Part shown: positions 8,432 to 17,507 of the stretch, piece by piece
Numbering within the stretch: the stretch's first letter is position 1
Layout: every line of letters begins with the position of its first letter
Origin: JAHEAO01 sp942492375
Lineage (GTDB): Bacteria > Pseudomonadota > Alphaproteobacteria > Rhodobacterales > Rhodobacteraceae
NCBI GenBank assembly: GCA_942492375.1
Contig: CALOEL010000017.1
Span: 1-64,000 of the forward strand
DNA length: 64,000 nucleotides
Reading direction: 5' to 3'
Notes under the pieces: model-generated
What the model saw: only the letters and a program-made list of their open reading frames with translations
Told to the model about the DNA's origin: nothing
Databases searched by the model: none
Made by a program: the position numbers and the translations under genes

Positions 8432-9577
8432 GTGACGCCGAATACCGGCACATATATCTCTGGCATCGGCCACGGGGTCCTGATTGTCTGGGCGCTTGTC
8501 GGCGGCTTCTTTCTGCGCGCCGATGATTCACGCCCGTTGCAATCGACCGAGGTTTCGCTGCTGACAAGCGAGGAGTTCGCGGCCCTGTCGCAGCCGGATG
8601 AAGCGCCCGAAGTCCCAAGCGAGGCGCCGCAAGTCGTCGAGCCGGAACCCGAGGAAACCGTAGCGCTTCCATCCCCCGACGCAGAGCCGGCACCCGAGGC
8701 CGTGGCACCTCCGCAAGTCGAACCCGAAGCACCGGAACTTGCCCCGGCCGAGCCAGAGCCGGAACCGGCCCCGGTCGTCGACATCCCCGAAGAGGTGCCG
8801 ATGCTTCCCGAGCCGCCCTCCGAGCAACCCTCCGACGCCGAGCCCGACCAGCCCGAGGCTGAAGCGCAGCCCGCGCCCGCGCCGCGGGTGGCGCCCGAGG
8901 CCGCGCCGGAGCCCGAGCCGGATGCGGAGCTTTCCGAAGAAGTGACGCCCGAGGTCGCCCCCGACGCGGAGGCGGAGGCGGAAACCGTGGAAGAGGAACA
9001 AACGCCCGCGGCGCCGGCCGAAGCTACGACCGAGATCGTGACAGAAGCCGAGAAGCCCGCGGCGCCGAACCAGTCGGTCCGCCCCCGGAGCCGGCCGAAG
9101 CCTCCGGTGCGTGTTGCGGAAACTCCCGATCCGGCAGAGCCGGACGAGCCCGAGCCCCAGGCGGAGGCTATGGAGGATGCTGTTGCCGCTGCCTTGGCCG
9201 CGGCCGCCGCAAGCACGGAAACCGCAAGCGCAGAGCCGGCAGCCCCGACCGGACCACCGCTGACGGGCGGCGAGAAGGATGCGCTTCGAGTTGCGGTGCA
9301 ACAATGCTGGAACGTGGGTTCGCTATCCACCGATGCGCTGGCAACGACCGTCGTCGTCACGGTGAGCATGACGCGGGATGCGAGGCCAGAGGGCGGCAGC
9401 ATCCGCATGCTGTCCTACGAGGGCGGCAGCGAGGCTGCCGCGCGCCAGGCCTATGAGGCCGCGCGGCGGGCAATCATCCGCTGCGGTGCCAATGGATTCA
9501 ATCTGCCGGTGGACAAGTACGGCCAATGGCAGAACATTGAGATGACCTTCAATCCGGAGAACATGAGGATCAAATGA
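8432..9577 (+). CDS. tolA: TolA-type envelope energy transducer with Pro/Glu/Ala-rich spacer
   Basis: Links the TolQR motor to Pal at the outer membrane. The 381-residue protein starts with GTG at 8432. It has one N-terminal membrane helix (about residues 8-27) and then a spacer of about 210 residues made almost wholly of Pro, Glu, Ala, Val and Asp. This differs from the Lys/Ala-rich long helix of enterobacterial TolA. The C-terminal domain of about 100 residues resembles TolA/TonB domain III and carries two Cys (QQCWN and IRCGANG) that could form the usual disulfide. It overlaps tolB by 4 bases (ATGA). Confidence 0.88.
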   Translation: MTPNTGTYISGIGHGVLIVWALVGGFFLRADDSRPLQSTEVSLLTSEEFAALSQPDEAPEVPSEAPQVVEPEPEETVALPSPDAEPAPEAVAPPQVEPEAPELAPAEPEPEPAPVVDIPEEVPMLPEPPSEQPSDAEPDQPEAEAQPAPAPRVAPEAAPEPEPDAELSEEVTPEVAPDAEAEAETVEEEQTPAAPAEATTEIVTEAEKPAAPNQSVRPRSRPKPPVRVAETPDPAEPDEPEPQAEAMEDAVAAALAAAAASTETASAEPAAPTGPPLTGGEKDALRVAVQQCWNVGSLSTDALATTVVVTVSMTRDARPEGGSIRMLSYEGGSEAAARQAYEAARRAIIRCGANGFNLPVDKYGQWQNIEMTFNPENMRIK

Positions 9578-10905
9578 GACTGTTGAAAGCCCTGACCCTC
9601 GCCGCGTTGTGCCTCGGCACGGCCCATCCCGTCCTGTCGCAGGAGCGCAGCGGTCCTTTGCGGATTGAGATCACCGAAGGTGTCATCGAACCTTTGCCGA
9701 TCGCGGTTCCGACTTTCATCGCGGAAAACCCGGCTGCACAGGAATATGCCGAGAACATCGCGCGGGTGGTCACGGCCGACCTCGTCGGCACCGGCCTGTT
9801 CAGGGAGATTCCGCGCGATGCCTATATCTCGCGTGTCACCAGCTTCGACAGCACAATACAGTATTCCGACTGGAAGGCGATCAATGCCCAGGCGGTGGTG
9901 ACCGGGGCGGTCAGCGCCGCAGGCGACGGCCGCATCACCGTAAAATTCCGGCTTTTCGACGTGTTCGCAGAGGCGCAGATGGGCGACGGGCTGCAGTTCG
10001 GCGGTTCGGAGGCAAGTTGGCGGCGCATGGCCCACAAGGTCGCTGACGCGGTCTATAGCCGGATCACCGGCGAGGGCGGATATTTCGATAGCCGAGTGGT
10101 TTTCGTTGCGGAAAGCGGCCCCAAGGATCAGCGGCTGAAGCGCCTCGGGGTCATGGATTACGATGGCGCCAACGTACAATATCTGACCGACAGCGGCTCC
10201 ATCGTGCTGGCACCGCGGTTTTCGCCCGGAGGCGAACGGATCATCTACACCAGCTACGAAACCGGCTCACCGCGGGTGTTCATGCTCGATGTCGGAACGG
10301 TCCAGCGACGGCCGCTGGACGTGCCGGCCGAGTCGATGACTTTCGCACCGAGGTTCGGCCCGGACGGGCAAACCGTTGTGTTCTCGCTCAGCCAGGGTGG
10401 CAATTCCGATCTCTACGCCCTGAACGTCAACGGCGGCGGCATGTCGCGGCTGACCTCGACCCCCTCGATCGAGACGGCACCGGATTTTTCGCCCGATGGC
10501 AGCCGGATCGTCTTCGAAAGCGACCGCGGTGGCACCCAGCAGCTTTATGTGATGCCCGCAGGCGGCGGGGAGGCCACGCGGATCAGCTTTGGCCAAGGCC
10601 GCTATGGCACTCCCGTCTGGTCGCCGCGCGGCGATTTGATCGCCTTCACCAAGCAGAACGAGGGACGTTTCCATATCGGGGTCATGCGCACGGACGGATC
10701 GGAAGAGCGGCTGCTGACCGCTTCCTTCCTCGACGAGGGTCCGACCTGGGCGCCGAACGGCCGTGTGATCATGTTCACCCGCGGCACCCAGGGTGCCGGT
10801 GGCGAACCTGCTCTTTATTCGGTCGACATCTCGGGACGGAACCTGCGGCGGGTGCCGACGGACGGGCCCGCCAGCGATCCGGCCTGGTCGCCATTGTTGA
10901 AATAG
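9574..10905 (+). CDS. tolB: Tol-Pal system beta-propeller protein TolB
   Basis: Periplasmic protein that binds Pal and regulates its interaction with peptidoglycan. The 443-residue protein has a signal peptide ending at about VLSQ (residue 22), the TolB N-terminal alpha/beta domain (IAVPTF, then VVTADLVGTGLF), and repeated WD40-like PD40 blades such as APRFSPGGERIIYTSYETG and SPDGSRIVFESDRGG. It overlaps tolA by 4 bases and is followed after 74 bases by pal. Confidence 0.97.
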   Translation: MRLLKALTLAALCLGTAHPVLSQERSGPLRIEITEGVIEPLPIAVPTFIAENPAAQEYAENIARVVTADLVGTGLFREIPRDAYISRVTSFDSTIQYSDWKAINAQAVVTGAVSAAGDGRITVKFRLFDVFAEAQMGDGLQFGGSEASWRRMAHKVADAVYSRITGEGGYFDSRVVFVAESGPKDQRLKRLGVMDYDGANVQYLTDSGSIVLAPRFSPGGERIIYTSYETGSPRVFMLDVGTVQRRPLDVPAESMTFAPRFGPDGQTVVFSLSQGGNSDLYALNVNGGGMSRLTSTPSIETAPDFSPDGSRIVFESDRGGTQQLYVMPAGGGEATRISFGQGRYGTPVWSPRGDLIAFTKQNEGRFHIGVMRTDGSEERLLTASFLDEGPTWAPNGRVIMFTRGTQGAGGEPALYSVDISGRNLRRVPTDGPASDPAWSPLLK

Positions 10906-10979
10906 CGCTTGTTCCCAAAGCCTGAACGGGGTGATAGAGTGCGCGAAATCGAGCCAATAACGAGAACGGGACACCTCAC

Positions 10980-11495
10980 ATGAGACTTCACAGCAAAGCG
11001 ATCCTGATGGTCATGGCGCTTGGATTGGCCGCCTGTACTAACCCCGGCCGGTTCGGCGCGGGCGGCGCAGGAGGGGCAGGCGGAGCCGATATCAATGCCG
11101 GTGGTCTGGGCAGCGCCAGCGACCCCAATTCGCCGGCCTATTTCCAGCAGACGATAGGCGACCGTGTTCTTTTCGCCGTGGATCAGCATACATTGTCGTC
11201 CGAAGCTATTCAGGTGCTTTCGTTGCAGGCACGGTGGCTGGCTAATAACCCCGAATATACCGCGCTGATCGAAGGCCATGCCGACGAACAGGGCACCCAA
11301 GAATACAACCTCGCTCTCAGCGCGCGACGCGCCAACTCTGTCATGGAGTACCTCGTGTCTCAGGGAGTTTCACCATCGCGCCTAAGAACAGTTCCATACG
11401 GCAAATTGCGGCCAATTGAAGTCTGCTCGGAAGAGGCCTGCTATTCGCAAAATCGTCGTGCCGTTACGGTTCTTGGTACCAGTGGCCTGAGCTGA
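10980..11495 (+). CDS. pal: Peptidoglycan-associated lipoprotein Pal
   Basis: Outer-membrane lipoprotein anchoring the membrane to the cell wall. The 171-residue protein has a lipobox ending in LAAC (Cys at residue 19), a Gly/Ala-rich linker, and an OmpA-like peptidoglycan-binding domain with IEGHADEQGTQEYNLALSAR and NRRAVTV. The ATG at 10980 is the only sensible start for the signal sequence. It lies in the tol-pal operon between tolB and cpoB. Confidence 0.97.
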   Translation: MRLHSKAILMVMALGLAACTNPGRFGAGGAGGAGGADINAGGLGSASDPNSPAYFQQTIGDRVLFAVDQHTLSSEAIQVLSLQARWLANNPEYTALIEGHADEQGTQEYNLALSARRANSVMEYLVSQGVSPSRLRTVPYGKLRPIEVCSEEACYSQNRRAVTVLGTSGLS

Positions 11496-11511
11496 CGGCG
11501 GGACGCGCGAA

Positions 11512-12345
11512 ATGCAGATGAAGGCCTTGCTCCTCTCCCTGGCGCTGACCTTGCCGGTCGGCGCCCCGGCGTCTTCCCAGGACCAGACCCTGGCCGACAT
11601 CCGGCAGGAGCTGCAGTTCCTTTATGTGGACATCGAGCGGCTCAAGCGCGAACTGTCGACGACCGGCTCGGCCACGGGGAATACTACCGGCGGCACGTTC
11701 CTCGAACGGCTGAATGCGATCGAGGCGGAACTTGTGCGTCTGACCTCGAAGACAGAAGAGCTTGAGAACCGGATCAACCAGGTCGTGACGGATGGCACGA
11801 ACCGCATCGGGGATCTGGAGTTCCGACTGGTCGAGCTTGAAGGCGGTGATGTCAGCAAGCTTGGCGAAACCTCGACCCTGGGCGGCGGCGCGTTGCCCGC
11901 AACCAATACCGCTCCCGCGGCGATTACGCCCTCGACCGGCGAAAGCGGTGGCGCGCAGCTGGCCATGAGCGAGCAGGCGGATTTCGATCGGGCGAAGGCG
12001 GCGCTCGATTCCGGTGACTTTCGCAGCGCCGCGGACCTCTTTGCGGCCTTCACCGAGACCTATACCGGCGGACCGCTGACCGGACAGGCCCATTACCTGC
12101 GCGGCGACGCATTGGCGGGACTCGGCGATACCACGAACGCGGCGCGTGCCTATCTGGAAAGCTATTCCGGTTCGCCCAACAGCCCTCGGGCATCGGATGC
12201 GTTGTACAAACTTGGTGACAGTCTCGGCACGCTCGGGCAGGTGAGTGACGCCTGCGTGACGCTGGCGCAGGTCGCCAACCTCTATCCAGGAACGGCGGCG
12301 GTCGGACAGGCACAATCCAGGATGCAAGCCTTGGGGTGCCGTTGA
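11512..12345 (+). CDS. cpoB: Tol-Pal coordinating protein CpoB (YbgF)
   Basis: Periplasmic protein that in E. coli coordinates Tol-Pal with septal peptidoglycan synthesis. The 277-residue protein has a signal peptide (MQMKALLLSLALTLPVGAPA), an N-terminal coiled-coil region with heptad-like spacing (about residues 25-110), a Thr/Ala-rich linker, and a C-terminal TPR domain (ALDSGDFRSAADLFAAFTE, GSPNSPRASDALYKLG). It is followed directly by tilS, whose start overlaps its stop. Confidence 0.93.
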   Translation: MQMKALLLSLALTLPVGAPASSQDQTLADIRQELQFLYVDIERLKRELSTTGSATGNTTGGTFLERLNAIEAELVRLTSKTEELENRINQVVTDGTNRIGDLEFRLVELEGGDVSKLGETSTLGGGALPATNTAPAAITPSTGESGGAQLAMSEQADFDRAKAALDSGDFRSAADLFAAFTETYTGGPLTGQAHYLRGDALAGLGDTTNAARAYLESYSGSPNSPRASDALYKLGDSLGTLGQVSDACVTLAQVANLYPGTAAVGQAQSRMQALGCR

Positions 12346-13595
12346 GCGACAAGGACGCCCGGCTGCGGCAGTTGCTCGGCACCGCCCTCGACAGGCTCCA
12401 TGGCGAACGACTGGGCGTCGCGGTTTCCGGCGGCGGCGATTCACTGGCGCTGCTTTATCTCCTGTCCGAACACCTCGGCGCAGATGGGACACGGCTCTGT
12501 GCGGTGACCGTGGATCACGGGTTGCGGCCGGACTCGGAAGCCGAGGCGGTTGCGGTCGGGACGCATTGCCGCGATCTGCACATCAGTCATACGATACTGA
12601 AGTGGGAGGGCTGGACCGGAGAGGGAAATCTTCAGGATCAGGCGCGCCGCGCCCGTCAATCGCTGATCGCCGACTGGGCGAAGGAGCGGGGGATCGGCGT
12701 GGTCCTGCTTGGTCATACCGCTGACGATCAGGCCGAAACAGTGCTGATGCGCCTTGCCCGGGCGTCCGGCGTCGACGGGCTTTCCGCTATGGACGCAGAA
12801 AGCCACAGGGGTGGTCTGATCTGGTCGCGTCCGTTGCTCGATGCCCGGCGTGGCGAACTGCGTGATTACCTGTCGCGACGTGGCGTGGAGTGGATCGACG
12901 ATCCCTCGAACCAGGACATGCGTTTCGACCGGATCAAGGCTCGGCACGCCATGGTTGCGCTGTCCGAACTTGGGATCGATACGCAATCGCTCTGCCAGGT
13001 CGCTGACAACATGCGGGCGGCGCGAGAGGCGTTGCAGGTTCAGACGAGGATGGCCGCCGAATCCATCGCCGAACTCGATGCGGGTGATGTCCTGTTCGAC
13101 CGCACGGCTTTGCTTGCACAACCAAGTGAGATTGTCAGGCGGTTGCTTGTCCACGCGCTCAATTGGGTGAGTTCGGCGGAATACGGCCCCCGGCGCGCGC
13201 CAGTGCAGGAGTTGATCGACGCCGTTCGTGAGGGTCGGGATTTCACCTTGCACGGATGCCAGATCATCGTCCGGAAGGCGCAGGTTCGGGTCACCCGAGA
13301 ATGGCAGGCCGTCCGGAACGAGATCACGTCGGCAGACGAGCTGTGGGATCAAAAGTGGCGGCTTTTCGGTCCGGAAAACAAGAGCTTGAGCGTCCGCGCG
13401 CTTGGCAGCGCAGGTCTGGCGGACTGTCCTGACTGGCGCGAAACCGGACGCCCGCGGGCAACGCTCATCGCCAGTCCGTCGGTGTGGCGAGGCGAGGAAC
13501 TGGTCGCTGCACCTCTGGCCGGGCTGGCGAATGGCTGGGCCGCGGAACTCGTCCTTCCGCCAAATCATTTCCTTACATCTGTCTTATCGCATTGA
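12336..13595 (+). CDS. tilS: tRNA(Ile)-lysidine synthetase TilS
   Basis: Converts C34 of the CAU anticodon of tRNA-Ile2 to lysidine using lysine and ATP. The 419-residue protein carries the PP-loop motif SGGGDSLAL near residue 32, and LGHTADDQAETVLMRLARASG near residue 128 is the family signature. The start is either GTG at 12336 or TTG at 12342; both overlap the end of cpoB (stop at 12345), so translation is coupled. The C-terminal part is weakly conserved, as is usual for TilS. ftsH follows. Confidence 0.94.
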   Translation: MPLSDKDARLRQLLGTALDRLHGERLGVAVSGGGDSLALLYLLSEHLGADGTRLCAVTVDHGLRPDSEAEAVAVGTHCRDLHISHTILKWEGWTGEGNLQDQARRARQSLIADWAKERGIGVVLLGHTADDQAETVLMRLARASGVDGLSAMDAESHRGGLIWSRPLLDARRGELRDYLSRRGVEWIDDPSNQDMRFDRIKARHAMVALSELGIDTQSLCQVADNMRAAREALQVQTRMAAESIAELDAGDVLFDRTALLAQPSEIVRRLLVHALNWVSSAEYGPRRAPVQELIDAVREGRDFTLHGCQIIVRKAQVRVTREWQAVRNEITSADELWDQKWRLFGPENKSLSVRALGSAGLADCPDWRETGRPRATLIASPSVWRGEELVAAPLAGLANGWAAELVLPPNHFLTSVLSH

Positions 13596-13661
13596 ACTGC
13601 CGGTTTACTTCCTTATTTTAGACAGGTGGCCAACCCATACGGCTTCGGCCAAACGAATTTC

Positions 13662-13674
13662 GAGGAGACCTCTT

Positions 13675-13677
<3 letters not shown>
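13662..13677 (+). promoter_or_regulatory. Ribosome binding site and TTG start of ftsH
   Basis: GAGGAGA at 13662-13668 lies 6 bases upstream of a TTG at 13675-13677. The preceding stretch (13596-13674) in the same frame has no ATG or GTG giving a proper FtsH N-terminus. The TTG yields a membrane-anchor N-terminus of the usual length, so it decides the start. Confidence 0.8.
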
Positions 13678-15594
<1,917 letters not shown>

Positions 15595-15601
15595 AGACAT
15601 T

Positions 15602-15634
15602 CCGAACCCCGAGTCCGCTGATCTCGGGGTTCGG
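15602..15634 (+). terminator. Hairpin terminator after ftsH
   Basis: Perfect 12-bp stem: CCGAACCCCGAG (15602-15613) pairs with CTCGGGGTTCGG (15623-15634) around a 9-base loop, followed by ATTTCAGGTTT. The T tract is short, but stem strength and position, 7 bases after the ftsH stop, make termination likely. Confidence 0.75.
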
Positions 15635-15700
15635 ATTTCAGGTTTGATCTGACCACGCCGCTGGTCCAAACTGGCGCGAATTCGTTCGCGGAAGTTGTTC

Positions 15701-16303
15701 ATGCCAGCCCTCGTTCCTACGAAATTTATCGGCAAGATCCTCTGGCTCGGCCGGGTGCCGGACCGTGAGGCAAGTCTCAAATCGCAGCCGCTGACGGAAG
15801 CCCATGCCAGCTTCGCGGGCTTTGAGGGCGAGGCGCATGCGGGCCTGACCCGCCCATCGGACAGCCGGGTGCTGTCACAATATCCACGCGGCACGGAAAT
15901 CCGGAATGTGCGGCAGTTCTCGATCGTCAGCGCCGAGGACCTTGCGGCGATTGCCAAGTCGATGGAATTGCCGGAGATCCCTCCAGACTGGATGGGCGCA
16001 TCCATGATGATCGAGGCGATCCCGGATTTCACTCACGTGCCGCCGTCGTCGCGACTGCAGACCCAGGATGGAACGACGCTTACGATCGACATGGAAAACC
16101 GCCCCTGCAATCTGGTTGCGCGGGTGATCGAGGATGAACGGACAGGGTTCGGCGCGCGATTCAAGCGCGCAGCGGAGGGCCGGCGGGGAGTGACCGCATG
16201 GGTCGAGCGCGAGGGTCCGTTGCGCGTCGGGGACAGCATCACGCTTCATGTTCCCGATCAGCCGGTCTGGCGGCATCTGGACGCAGCGCGCACCGGGGCC
16301 TGA
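15701..16303 (+). CDS. MOSC domain protein
   Basis: A 200-residue protein related to the molybdenum cofactor sulfurase C-terminal (MOSC) domain. The recognisable parts are the N-terminal basic strand, GEAHAGLTRPSDSRVLSQYPRG in the early third, VRQFSIVSAEDL, and the C-terminal ITLHVPDQPVW region. Proteins of this type carry or transfer sulfur or metal groups via a conserved Cys in some members; here a Cys occurs in ENRPCNLVARVIE near residue 136, the expected place. ATG 15701 is chosen; a TTG at 15695 would add 2 residues. It stands alone and converges on the thioesterase gene. Confidence 0.82.
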   Translation: MPALVPTKFIGKILWLGRVPDREASLKSQPLTEAHASFAGFEGEAHAGLTRPSDSRVLSQYPRGTEIRNVRQFSIVSAEDLAAIAKSMELPEIPPDWMGASMMIEAIPDFTHVPPSSRLQTQDGTTLTIDMENRPCNLVARVIEDERTGFGARFKRAAEGRRGVTAWVEREGPLRVGDSITLHVPDQPVWRHLDAARTGA

Positions 16304-16312
16304 GCGCCCAGA

Positions 16313-16744
16313 TCAATCGACGGGGATCATCGTTCCCTGCAACAGCGCGACCTGTCGCTCCACCCCGTCCTTTTGCACGAAGACCTCTGCGGCTACGACG
16401 ATTAGCCTGCGGCCAGGCTTCACAACGCGGCCGACGGCGCGCAGACGATCGCCATCCGCTGGCGCGAGCAGGTTGATCTTCATCTCCACCGTCAGCACCT
16501 CGGACTTTCCGGGCAAAAGGGACAGCGCGGCGTAACCGGCCGCGCTGTCGCCGATCGCGAAAGTCAGACCGGCATGGGCATAGCCGTGCTGCTGGCAATG
16601 GCCGGGCAGAATCGGCGCGACGATGCAGCATTGGCCAGGCTCGACGCCTTCCAGCCGGGCCTGAAAACTGCGCATGAGGCTTTGTCCGTCGAAACTACGA
16701 CGAACTTTTTCTGCATAGCCTTCGTAGGATACCTGAAACTCCAT
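16313..16744 (-). CDS. PaaI-family hotdog thioesterase
   Basis: A 143-residue acyl-CoA thioesterase-like protein. It has the hotdog pattern with HCQQHGYAHAGLTFAIGDSA near residue 50, where the HG-x-x-x-x-G/D arrangement is the PaaI active-site signature, and EVLTVEMKINLLAPADG downstream. A long upstream open frame in register is not part of the gene; the ATG at 16744 gives the standard N-terminus. It is the last gene of a minus-strand group below pdeM, separated by about 60 bases. The substrate is unknown. Confidence 0.87.
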   Translation of the reverse strand: MEFQVSYEGYAEKVRRSFDGQSLMRSFQARLEGVEPGQCCIVAPILPGHCQQHGYAHAGLTFAIGDSAAGYAALSLLPGKSEVLTVEMKINLLAPADGDRLRAVGRVVKPGRRLIVVAAEVFVQKDGVERQVALLQGTMIPVD

Positions 16745-16803
16745 TCGCCTCGCCCAAAATATGAAGTCGTCGGACCACACCGTCCGCCGGATCGCTTCCG
16801 ATT

Positions 16804-17469
16804 TCAAGCCGAGGGCATGGGAATCTTGACGGGATTCGGACCGGTCAGTATCGCCATCGCGCCGGTTGATATCAGGCCCGCAAGCGCCGGATCCCTGCTT
16901 CTGAGGCCGCCGGTATAGGTTCCGTAAGCCGGAAGGATCAGGTGATTCTGGTCGAAGAGAAAGCACGGGCGCGTGATCGCACGGCCCTTGATGCGCAGAC
17001 TTGCCTTGGGGTGAAAATGGCCGGACACCTCGCCAATGGAGCCAGGTTGTCCGATATGCCTGAAGGTCAGTGGTCCGGCGCGAAGTTCTGCCAGATGGGT
17101 ACCGCCGAGGTTGGTGGGATCGGAATCGTGATTGCCTTCGATCCAGATCCATCGCCGCCCCGCCTGCATCCGTGTGATCCATAACCGGTACTCATCGGGC
17201 AGCGCTTCGGCTGCCTGCATGTCATCGAAACTGTCGCCCAGGCAGATCACCAGGGACGCTGCGCAGCGCCCTAGATCCGCGTCGAGGCGCTCCAGGGTTT
17301 CACGCACCTCGTAAGGCGGCAGCAACGTGCCGCCACGCCGGGCGAGCCGCTCGGACTTTCCGAGGTGCAGGTCCGAAACCACAAGCATTCTCTCGTCGTG
17401 CCACCAGAGCGCTCCGGACGGGAGGGCAGTCAGACAGGTTCCAGCGAATGAAATGTCGCACGAGTTCAT
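16804..17469 (-). CDS. pdeM: Ligase-associated DNA damage response endonuclease PdeM
   Basis: Calcineurin-like metallophosphoesterase that in many bacteria is encoded beside an Lhr-type helicase, an ATP-dependent DNA ligase and an exonuclease. The 221-residue protein has the metal-binding motifs VVSDLHLGKSE, CLGDSFDD, EGNHDSD and GHFHPK in order. I choose the ATG at 17469, which has AGGAAC upstream; a TTG at 17511 that overlaps the helicase stop (TTGA) would add 14 residues. It is clearly co-transcribed with the helicase upstream. A role in DNA repair is inferred from the family name and context. Confidence 0.9.
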   Translation of the reverse strand: MNSCDISFAGTCLTALPSGALWWHDERMLVVSDLHLGKSERLARRGGTLLPPYEVRETLERLDADLGRCAASLVICLGDSFDDMQAAEALPDEYRLWITRMQAGRRWIWIEGNHDSDPTNLGGTHLAELRAGPLTFRHIGQPGSIGEVSGHFHPKASLRIKGRAITRPCFLFDQNHLILPAYGTYTGGLRSRDPALAGLISTGAMAILTGPNPVKIPMPSA

Positions 17470-17507
17470 TCTTTGTTCCTGCCCGATCACGCTTTGCCAT
17501 GCAAGGC

